Part shown: positions 1 to 5,677 of the stretch, one piece after another
Layout: each line of letters starts with the position of its first letter
How positions within the stretch are numbered: the stretch's first letter is position 1
Origin: CAXBPY01 sp003455275
GTDB taxonomy: Bacteria > Bacteroidota > Bacteroidia > Chitinophagales > UBA10324
DNA length: 13,600 nt
Assembly (NCBI GenBank): GCA_963977675.1
Contig: CAXBPY010000070.1
Coordinates: 1-13,600 of the forward strand
Reading direction: 5' to 3'
Notes under the pieces: model-generated
The model's input: the letters and a program-made list of their open reading frames with translations, nothing else
The model's database searches: none
What the model was told of the DNA's origin: nothing
Made by a program: the position numbers and the translations under genes

Positions 1-479
1 TTTCCAAATGAAATTCCCCGGGAAAAATTTCCATCATAATTCACACTTCCAAGGTCGAATAAATCATCTGTTGATTTTTCAGGAATGTAAAAAGGGGCAT
101 TCATCAAGCTGTCGCGCTTGTTAAACTGAACAAAATCTTTATGAAATTTTTTCTTAGTAAGATTGAAATCGTAGGTTCGATACCTGATAAGAAATGAGTC
201 GCAATTCTGCTTTGAAAGAATTCGGATTGAGTTATTCGTATAATCGATTTCAAAATCCTGAAGACTGATTTCATTTCCAGAACATGAATTATAGACCGAA
301 ACGCTTCCGGGAACTAAACTGAGTGTATCCAGTATATTTTCAGAAGTAAGATGATGAATTATTTTTTCCTTTCGCTGAAAGTCTGATTGAGCATATGTGA
401 AAGCAGGAATGAGAAAATAAAATGCAAAATGGATCGCCAGTCTCCTGTTAAATTTTGAAAATATTTTTTGCCTTCCCAT
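1..479 (-). CDS. N-terminal part of a large exported (probably outer-membrane) protein, cut by the window edge
   Basis: An open frame of 159 codons starts at the ATG complementary to 477-479 and runs off the left edge without a stop, so the protein is partial. Residues 1-30 form a Sec signal peptide: basic residues, a hydrophobic stretch (AIHFAFYFLIPAF), then TYA before Gln31. The mature part is rich in beta-type and Asn/Ser/Asp residues and contains PGSVSVYNS near residue 60 and GNFSRGISFG at the end of the visible part. From memory, 'SRGISFGNNQ'-type segments occur near the N-terminus of very large (about 1,000 residues or more) Bacteroidota outer-membrane proteins of unknown function. That family assignment is inference from a short match. 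The gene is divergent from rpsP. No Shine-Dalgarno site is visible. Confidence 0.75.
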   Translation of the reverse strand, partial: MGRQKIFSKFNRRLAIHFAFYFLIPAFTYAQSDFQRKEKIIHHLTSENILDTLSLVPGSVSVYNSCSGNEISLQDFEIDYTNNSIRILSKQNCDSFLIRYRTYDFNLTKKKFHKDFVQFNKRDSLMNAPFYIPEKSTDDLFDLGSVNYDGNFSRGISFG

Positions 480-489
480 TTAGAAAAAT

Positions 490-497
490 CAAAAGTA
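490..497 (-). promoter_or_regulatory. Possible -7 element of the divergent exported-protein gene
   Basis: Read on the minus strand this is TACTTTTG, an exact fit to the Bacteroidota -7 form TANNTTTG. The upstream region has only TTTT (520-523), 22 bases away, instead of a clean TTTG. The element lies 10 bases from the ATG, so transcription would start within a few bases of the start codon, giving a nearly leaderless mRNA. This is weak evidence overall. Confidence 0.3.
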
Positions 498-615
498 AAA
501 TGAATGGTTAGGGTAACGGAAAAGCGACCTCAGTATTATTAACAGGCATTATTAAGGATGATTGCTAATTGTTATCCTTGATTTCCTGGCTCAATGGGTT
601 AAAATCAGCAGGCAT

Positions 616-645
616 TTTGTCATTCTCACTCTGAGAATATATTTG
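616..645 (+). promoter_or_regulatory. rpsP promoter, Bacteroidota -33/-7 type
   Basis: TTTG at 616-619 and TATATTTG at 638-645 are separated by 18 bases. Both boxes match the known Bacteroidota primary-sigma consensus (TTTG, about 19 bases, TANNTTTG) exactly. Transcription should start near 651-653, giving a leader of about 48 bases that is very A-rich just before the rpsP ATG and has no Shine-Dalgarno site, as is usual for ribosomal-protein genes in this phylum. Confidence 0.75.
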
Positions 646-699
646 CGCTCCCGAAAAAACGGGGATAAACTTTTAAAAAAAATTAATTAACAAACAACA

Positions 700-1137
700 A
701 TGTCAGCCAAAATTCGCTTACAAAGAATGGGTAGAAAGAAAGCTCCTTTCTATCACATTGTTATCGCCGATTCTCGTTCGCCGAGAGATGGCCGTTTCAT
801 CGAGAAGATTGGCACCTACAACCCAACCACAATTCCTGCTTCCATTGACCTCAATGGTGACAAGGCGCTTGATTGGTTGCATAAGGGTGCTCAACCTACT
901 GATACCGTTCGGCGAATTCTTTCTTACAAAGGTGTGATGTTCCGCAAACATCTTGCTCGCGGTGTTAGAAAAAATGTAATCTCTCAGGATGCCGCCGATG
1001 CTAAATGGGCTGCCTGGGAAGAAAGCCATAAGAACGCAGTGCTTGATGCAATAAAGAAAGGAAAACCAGCACGCAAAAAGAAAAACAAAAAGAGTGAAGG
1101 AAAAGCAGAAGCTGCTCCTGCACCTGCTGCTGAATAA
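700..1137 (+). CDS. rpsP: 30S ribosomal protein S16
   Basis: S16 is a structural protein of the small ribosomal subunit and takes part in 16S rRNA folding and 30S assembly. Residues 4-42 carry the family core: KIRLQRMGRKKAPFYHIV followed by ADSRSPRDGRFIEKIGTYNP. The downstream part (DWLHKGAQPTDTVRRIL) is also typical. At 145 residues it is much longer than the roughly 82-residue E. coli protein. The extra C-terminal part (from about residue 85) ends in a lysine cluster (about 119-133) and an Ala/Pro/Glu tail, as is common in Bacteroidota S16. The ATG at 700 is the only sensible start. A consensus promoter lies upstream and a strong terminator follows, so the gene is probably transcribed largely alone. 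Confidence 0.98.
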   Translation: MSAKIRLQRMGRKKAPFYHIVIADSRSPRDGRFIEKIGTYNPTTIPASIDLNGDKALDWLHKGAQPTDTVRRILSYKGVMFRKHLARGVRKNVISQDAADAKWAAWEESHKNAVLDAIKKGKPARKKKNKKSEGKAEAAPAPAAE

Positions 1138-1159
1138 TGAGCAGAAAAATTTTTTTCAG

Positions 1160-1200
1160 AAAGCCATTTCGAATTTTATCGGAGTGGCTTTTTTATTTAT
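1160..1200 (+). terminator. Rho-independent terminator after rpsP
   Basis: AAAGCCATTTCG pairs with CGGAGTGGCTTT, giving a 12-bp stem with two G-T pairs around the loop AATTTTAT. A run of six T and further T-rich sequence follows. It starts 22 bases after the rpsP stop. It probably separates rpsP from rimM, or attenuates read-through. Confidence 0.85.
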
Positions 1201-1292
1201 AGAAAGTGAATATGAAAAACTCTATGAAGCAGATCATAAATAATTGGAGATTCTTTCGGCTGAGCCGCTACTGAAATATAAAATTGTATCAG

Positions 1293-1802
1293 ATGAAACT
1301 TATTTCTGCCGGAAAAATTGGAAAGCCCCACGCGTTAAAAGGTTTGCTTAATGCCTTCATAGAACCGCTGATAGCGTATCGCATTAAAAAACTCGATTTG
1401 ATTTTTTTAGAAGAGAAAGGAGCACAACTTCCCTACAGTGTAGAAGAATATTCTATTAACGATGAATCAGGTTTTTGCCAGCTGAAACTGGAAAGCATTG
1501 ATGACCGCACGGCAGCAGAAAAACTGAAAGGAAAGAAAATTTTTCTGGATGAGACAAAACTGAAAAAGCCCGACAAACTGCGGGATAGTTCATTCCTGAT
1601 CGGTTACTTAGTGGTTGATGCAGAACTCGGTGATGTAGGCCGGGTGACAGATGTGTTTCAAATGCCGACTCAAAATATTATTCAGATTCAACACGAGGAA
1701 AAAGAAGTCTTGATTCCATTGGTTGATGAATACGAAGTCACAATTGATAACCGAAGAAAAGAAATAAGGCTCAATATTCCGGACGGCTTGCTCAATGTTT
1801 AG
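1293..1802 (+). CDS. rimM: Ribosome maturation factor RimM
   Basis: RimM binds S19 and helps mature the 3' (head) domain of 16S rRNA in the 30S subunit. The 169-residue product has the usual two parts. The N-terminal RimM barrel (residues 1 to about 88) opens with GKIGKPHALKG. The C-terminal PRC-barrel domain (about 95-168) contains LGDVGRVTDVF and VLIPLVDEYEVTID. An in-frame TTG lies three codons upstream, but the ATG at 1293 puts the protein start where RimM proteins normally begin, so it is preferred. There is no Shine-Dalgarno site. The gene follows rpsP as in the usual rpsP-rimM-trmD-rplS cluster, but the next gene is convergent, so trmD and rplS are not here. Confidence 0.95.
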   Translation: MKLISAGKIGKPHALKGLLNAFIEPLIAYRIKKLDLIFLEEKGAQLPYSVEEYSINDESGFCQLKLESIDDRTAAEKLKGKKIFLDETKLKKPDKLRDSSFLIGYLVVDAELGDVGRVTDVFQMPTQNIIQIQHEEKEVLIPLVDEYEVTIDNRRKEIRLNIPDGLLNV

Positions 1803-1845
1803 AATAATTTTTTCTAATTCCCTGCCGGGATACTACTTACCATTT

Positions 1846-2601
1846 TTAGTTCAGGTCTTCTGTATATTTCAGAAATAAATTCATTGCTTCCAGTTTCTCT
1901 TTATCCAGAGAAAAGTTGATTGCATGTTTCAGATAATATTCAATATCAAAACCTGCAAAATTTTTTTTCAATTTTTCTTCTTTAATTAACTTATCAATTG
2001 AATTAATGCCGAGTTGAAAAGCACTTGTAAGTTCTTCAGAAATTGATTGCGGAATTTTTTTGTTGCTAACCCATGCTGCGAAAACAAACGGAAGCTTGGT
2101 CATTTTCTTCCATTCAGTTCCAAGATCATACATATATGGGAAACTATCGCGGAGCATTAGTGCCCGATCTCCTATCACTAATCCTGCCTGGGCACCACGG
2201 ATATTATTCTCGTAACCTTGGGTTGTTTTCTTTTCTCTTAAAGACAATTTCCAATGTTTCTGTAATAAAATTTTTGTCAGCAAAACCGAGGTCCTGGATT
2301 GGTAATCAAGAAGAATGCTTTCACATCTTTCAATCTTACTTTCGGCAAACACGCAAACTGATTGCACTTCGCCGCTGCATCCGATACCGAAGCCTGGAAG
2401 CATAAAATGTTTTTTCATTTTAGGAATTACAGCAACAGGAACAAGAGCCAGATCAACCTCTTTCTTCAAAAGCAAATCAGCAATTCTTGCCGGAGTATCA
2501 AGGAGAACTTCAATTTCATTTTTGAAAGAATAATTTTCCAATCCAAACAAGAATGGTCTCGAATTCAGGTAAGAAACAAGAGCTATTTTATACTTCGGCA
2601 T
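1846..2601 (-). CDS. mqnA: Chorismate dehydratase MqnA (MqnA/MqnD family), menaquinone biosynthesis
   Basis: MqnA removes water from chorismate to give 3-[(1-carboxyvinyl)oxy]benzoate, the first step of the futalosine route to menaquinone. The 251-residue protein has the periplasmic-binding-protein-like fold of the family. Visible motifs are SYLNSRPF (10-17), the DTPARIADLL region (35-44), VDLALVPVAVIP (49-60) and IGCSGEVQSVCVF (73-85), followed by the YQSRTS segment typical of MqnA. The ATG at 2601 is chosen because homologues begin just before the SYLN motif. A longer frame exists upstream but lies inside the phosphatase gene. The start overlaps the end of the phosphatase gene by 14 bases, suggesting translational coupling. 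MqnD is a sister family, but the SYLNSRPF and GCSGEVQSV motifs favour MqnA. Confidence 0.9.
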   Translation of the reverse strand: MPKYKIALVSYLNSRPFLFGLENYSFKNEIEVLLDTPARIADLLLKKEVDLALVPVAVIPKMKKHFMLPGFGIGCSGEVQSVCVFAESKIERCESILLDYQSRTSVLLTKILLQKHWKLSLREKKTTQGYENNIRGAQAGLVIGDRALMLRDSFPYMYDLGTEWKKMTKLPFVFAAWVSNKKIPQSISEELTSAFQLGINSIDKLIKEEKLKKNFAGFDIEYYLKHAINFSLDKEKLEAMNLFLKYTEDLN

Positions 2602-3202
2602 GCAGGTGTTGGAGGTCGTTGAAGTGCGTGAGCTCAAAATATTTTCCGTTGTCATTTACCCGGTAAAGCGATAAATTGTGGTGAGGAAAATTATCCATCT
2701 CACTCAATGGTTTATTCAGCATAGTACATAGCATAATGCGCAATGCCCGGCCGTGCATGCAAACCAGGATTTTTTTTTCTGTGCGTGTGCGGAGCATTTC
2801 GATAAAACGAAGATGTTTTTGCATCAGTTCGTAAGGGGTCTCCCCGCCTTCGGTACATATATTATAATTTCCATTCTGCCATTCATTCACTATGCGCTTG
2901 AATTCATGACGGAATAGACTATCTACTTCTCTTCCTTCAAATTTTCCCCAGCCAATTTCGTCCAGTTCCATAAATTCCTTATGCGGAATTTTTAAATCAA
3001 TAAATCCTTTTACAGTTTCTATAGCTCGCTTTAGGGTTGAAGTAAATACAATATCAAAGTTTTCATTCCTGAACCGGTTAAAAAACTGCTGCGCCTGCCA
3101 TCTTCCTTTTTCATTTAGCGGTGGATTCACTCCCTTGCCCTGAACTATTCCGCGATTATTGTAATCTGTTTCTCCGTGCCTGATCAAAAATATTTCTCTC
3201 AC
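2588..3202 (-). CDS. Histidine phosphatase superfamily (phosphoglycerate-mutase-like) protein
   Basis: This is a branch-1 histidine phosphatase of about 204 residues. With the GTG at 3202 as start, the motif LIRHGETDYN holds the phospho-accepting His9 and Arg8. Arg59 (STLKRA), Glu82 (DEIGWGKFEG) and His150 (CMHGRA) complete the usual active-site set. The motif GGETP (119-123) is also typical. An upstream ATG at 3253 would add 17 residues; the GTG start is preferred because relatives begin two or three residues before the RHGE motif. The substrate cannot be told from sequence. Members of this superfamily act on sugar phosphates, nucleotides, alpha-ribazole phosphate and others. The 14-base overlap with mqnA suggests that both are made from one mRNA. 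Confidence 0.9.
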   Translation of the reverse strand: MREIFLIRHGETDYNNRGIVQGKGVNPPLNEKGRWQAQQFFNRFRNENFDIVFTSTLKRAIETVKGFIDLKIPHKEFMELDEIGWGKFEGREVDSLFRHEFKRIVNEWQNGNYNICTEGGETPYELMQKHLRFIEMLRTRTEKKILVCMHGRALRIMLCTMLNKPLSEMDNFPHHNLSLYRVNDNGKYFELTHFNDLQHLHAEV

Positions 3203-3290
3203 GGCGGCGAATATAAATTGACTAGCTAAGTGTATTTTGTTGTTTAATTTCATAATTGTTTTTTACTGTGCAAATAATCTTTAAGGTACA

Positions 3291-3321
3291 ATTGCTTAAG
3301 TGTCTTGTTCAGATACTTTTG
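3291..3321 (+). promoter_or_regulatory. Promoter of the cyanophycinase gene
   Basis: ATTG (3291-3294, three of four to TTTG) and TACTTTTG (3314-3321, exact to TANNTTTG) are separated by 19 bases, the canonical Bacteroidota spacing. The predicted transcript start is near 3328, about 24 bases before the ATG at 3352. Confidence 0.55.
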
Positions 3322-3340
3322 ACCGCGTTAACAAATGGTA

Positions 3341-3345
3341 AAGGA
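3341..3345 (+). promoter_or_regulatory. Shine-Dalgarno site of the cyanophycinase gene
   Basis: AAGGA lies 6 bases before the ATG at 3352. It is one of the few clear Shine-Dalgarno sites in the window and supports 3352 over the in-frame TTG at 3349 as the start. Confidence 0.55.
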
Positions 3346-3351
3346 TAATTG

Positions 3352-4224
3352 ATGGAAAAACCTAAAGGAAAGTTAATAGCAATAGGAGGCGCAGAAGACA
3401 AGGGTACAGACCTTGAAGCCGGATATATTCACCGAAGCAATCTGAATTTTTTTGAACTTGGAATTCTAAAACGAATTGACGAAGAAGCTGGAGGAGTTAA
3501 TGCACGAATAGAGGTTATAACAACTGCCAGCAGTATTCCGAAAGAAGTAGGTCAGAATTACCTCGATGCATTTTCAAAACTTGGATGCAATAACATCGGC
3601 CACATCAATATCCGCGATCGAAGTGATGCAAACTCTTCAGAATTTTATGATCGCATCCGGAATTGCGACGGCGTTATGTTCAGTGGCGGAAATCAGTTGC
3701 GCCTCACCTCAATTTTTGGCGGAACAGAAATTCTTGCGCTCATTCATGAACGATACCTTCATGATAAATTTCTTATTGCCGGAACCAGTGCAGGCGCTAT
3801 GGCGATGAGCAACACAATGATATATGAAGGAAGCAGCACAAAGGCACACTTGAAAGGCGAAGTAAAAATCACAACTGGCCTGGCATTTATCCGCGATGTA
3901 ATTTTTGATTCTCACTTTGACAAGCGGGGCCGTTTCGGCAGGTTGGCACAAGCGGTAGGCGCTAACCCTTCGTGCATTGGAATTGGATTAGGTGAAGACA
4001 CAGGAATCATCATCTCGCATGGAAATGAAATGGAAGCAATCGGCAGCGGAATGGTAATCATTGTTGATGGTCACCACATTCGTCATAGCAACATAGCAGA
4101 TGTGCCTGAAGGAAATCCAATCAGCCTGGAGAATTTGCATGTACATTTTATGGCGAAAGGAGATAAATATTTTCTGCATGGAAGAAAATTTGAGGCAGGG
4201 TTTCAAGTTCCTGTAGAAAAGTAA
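3352..4224 (+). CDS. cphB: Cyanophycinase (peptidase family S51)
   Basis: Cyanophycinase is a serine exopeptidase that cuts cyanophycin (a poly-aspartate backbone with arginine side chains) into beta-Asp-Arg dipeptides. The 290-residue protein carries the S51 features. These are an N-terminal GGAED segment (12-16), FSGGNQLRL (110-118), the nucleophile Ser146 in GTSAGAMAM, DSHFDKRGRFGR (186-197) with His188 and the substrate-binding arginines 192, 194 and 197, and Glu215 in GLGEDTG. From memory, cyanobacterial enzymes have Gln after Asp in the DQHF motif, whereas Ser187 is found here. No signal peptide is seen, so the protein is probably cytoplasmic. No cyanophycin synthetase lies in the window. 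Activity on other isoaspartyl-type peptides is possible, since S51 also holds dipeptidase E-like enzymes. Confidence 0.88.
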   Translation: MEKPKGKLIAIGGAEDKGTDLEAGYIHRSNLNFFELGILKRIDEEAGGVNARIEVITTASSIPKEVGQNYLDAFSKLGCNNIGHINIRDRSDANSSEFYDRIRNCDGVMFSGGNQLRLTSIFGGTEILALIHERYLHDKFLIAGTSAGAMAMSNTMIYEGSSTKAHLKGEVKITTGLAFIRDVIFDSHFDKRGRFGRLAQAVGANPSCIGIGLGEDTGIIISHGNEMEAIGSGMVIIVDGHHIRHSNIADVPEGNPISLENLHVHFMAKGDKYFLHGRKFEAGFQVPVEK

Positions 4225-4300
4225 TAACTGCTGTCCTGTATTCATCAGTTTTCATACGCTTCTCATATATTATCTTGCGGGCAAATCTTATTCTTCTTAA

Positions 4301-5656
4301 ATGAGTTCTCACAGTACGCTAAAATCAATTTCTCCTGTTGACGGAAGATACTTTTCACAGACTGAAAATCTTTCAGAATATTTTAGTGAATATGCATTGA
4401 TCCGATATCGTGTTCTGGCAGAAGTGGAATATTTTATTTCGCTATGTGAAATTCCCCTTCCGCAGCTTTCATCCTTCGATAAAAATAATTTTGAAAAACT
4501 TCGAAAGATTTACCGCGAATTCAAAGCGGAGGATGCGCAGGAAATCAAGGACACTGAAAAAATTACGAATCATGATGTGAAAGCTGTTGAATATTTTCTT
4601 AAGAAAAAATTTGATCTGCTTTCCTTTTCAAACTATAAGGAATTTATTCACTTTGGGCTTACCAGCCAGGACATTAACAATACAGCCATTCCGCTTTCTA
4701 TAAAAGAATCTTTACAACATGTATTGATTCCATCTCTTGCCAATGTGATTGAACTGCTGAAAGAAAAATCAAATGTATGGAATGATATTCCAATGCTTGC
4801 CCGCACGCATGGACAACCCGCCTCACCTACGCTGTTAGGAAAAGAATTTTATGTTTTTGTCCGTCGTTTAATTGAGCAGAAGAATCAATTGTTATCTATA
4901 TCCAACTCTGCCAAATTCGGAGGAGCCACAGGAAACATGAATGCGCACTATTTAGCATTTCCTGAAATTGATTGGCATGATTGGGCAAACAAATTTTTAA
5001 AGGAGAAACTGCAGTTGGTCCGATCTTATCCAACAACACAAATTGAACACTATGACAACTTAGCAGCTCAATGCGATGCGATTAAAAGGATAAATACCAT
5101 TCTTATTGATCTGTGCCGCGATATATGGACTTATATCTCCATGGATTATTTTAAACAGGTAATTAAAAAAGATGAAGTTGGTTCTTCTGCAATGCCGCAC
5201 AAAGTGAATCCGATTGATTTTGAAAATGCAGAGGGAAATTTAGGCGTAGCTAATGCCTTACTCGAACATTTTGCCGCGAAACTTCCGATATCCCGCTTGC
5301 AACGCGATTTGACGGACAGCACAGTTTTACGAAACATCGGAGTTCCATTCGCCCATACACTGATTGCGCTCAAGTCAATTGAAAAGGGATTGAATAAAAT
5401 TTTGTTAAACAAAGAAAAAATTGATGCTGATCTGGAGAGCAACTGGGCGGTTGTAGCAGAAGCCATTCAAACCATTCTGCGTAGTGAGAATTTTGCTAAT
5501 CCTTATGAGAAACTGAAAGACCTTACCCGAAAAGGAGAAAAAATTTCACAAAAGGAAATTCATGCATTCATTGATGAACTGGAGGTGAATGATGAGATTC
5601 GGAAAAAATTGAAAGCTGTTTCTCCATTTAATTACTATGGCAAGTTCACTATTTGA
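4301..5656 (+). CDS. purB: Adenylosuccinate lyase
   Basis: PurB acts twice in purine synthesis: it splits SAICAR to AICAR plus fumarate, and adenylosuccinate to AMP plus fumarate. The 451-residue protein follows the E. coli-type PurB along its whole length. It has the N-terminal SPVDGRY segment, TNHDVKAVEYFLK, TSQDINN, RTHGQPASP with catalytic His170, TTQIEHYD, and the fumarase/aspartase-superfamily signature GSSAMPHKVNPIDFEN with the catalytic-loop serine at 295/296, then RDLTDSTVLRN. It ends in PFNYYGKF, as is usual for the family. The ATG at 4301 begins a normal N-terminus. There is no Shine-Dalgarno site and no convincing promoter. It may be read from the cyanophycinase promoter 76 bases upstream. 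The next gene begins 21 bases after its stop. Confidence 0.98.
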   Translation: MSSHSTLKSISPVDGRYFSQTENLSEYFSEYALIRYRVLAEVEYFISLCEIPLPQLSSFDKNNFEKLRKIYREFKAEDAQEIKDTEKITNHDVKAVEYFLKKKFDLLSFSNYKEFIHFGLTSQDINNTAIPLSIKESLQHVLIPSLANVIELLKEKSNVWNDIPMLARTHGQPASPTLLGKEFYVFVRRLIEQKNQLLSISNSAKFGGATGNMNAHYLAFPEIDWHDWANKFLKEKLQLVRSYPTTQIEHYDNLAAQCDAIKRINTILIDLCRDIWTYISMDYFKQVIKKDEVGSSAMPHKVNPIDFENAEGNLGVANALLEHFAAKLPISRLQRDLTDSTVLRNIGVPFAHTLIALKSIEKGLNKILLNKEKIDADLESNWAVVAEAIQTILRSENFANPYEKLKDLTRKGEKISQKEIHAFIDELEVNDEIRKKLKAVSPFNYYGKFTI

Positions 5657-5677
5657 TTTTTTTGATTAAGATATTTT

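Noticed and set aside
554..579. Inverted repeat AAGGAT...ATCCTT between the divergent genes at the left end
   Set aside because: The stem is AT-rich with wobble pairs, has no T run, and sits upstream of both divergent genes where no terminator is expected. It is too weak to call.
718..1029. Minus-strand open frame inside rpsP
   Set aside because: It is antisense to a ribosomal protein gene with strong codon conservation and has no recognisable protein features.
1803..1845. Hairpin TCCC-TGCC-GGGA between rimM and mqnA
   Set aside because: It has only four base pairs and no following T run on either strand, so it is not a credible terminator.
2602..2655. N-terminal extension of MqnA
   Set aside because: The added 18 residues are Ser/Thr-rich and encoded inside the phosphatase gene. 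MqnA homologues start just before the SYLN motif, which fits the ATG at 2601.
3203..3253. N-terminal extension of the histidine phosphatase from the ATG at 3253
   Set aside because: It adds 17 residues before the RHGE motif that relatives lack, and it does not form a convincing signal peptide. It is not excluded, because GTG starts are less common.
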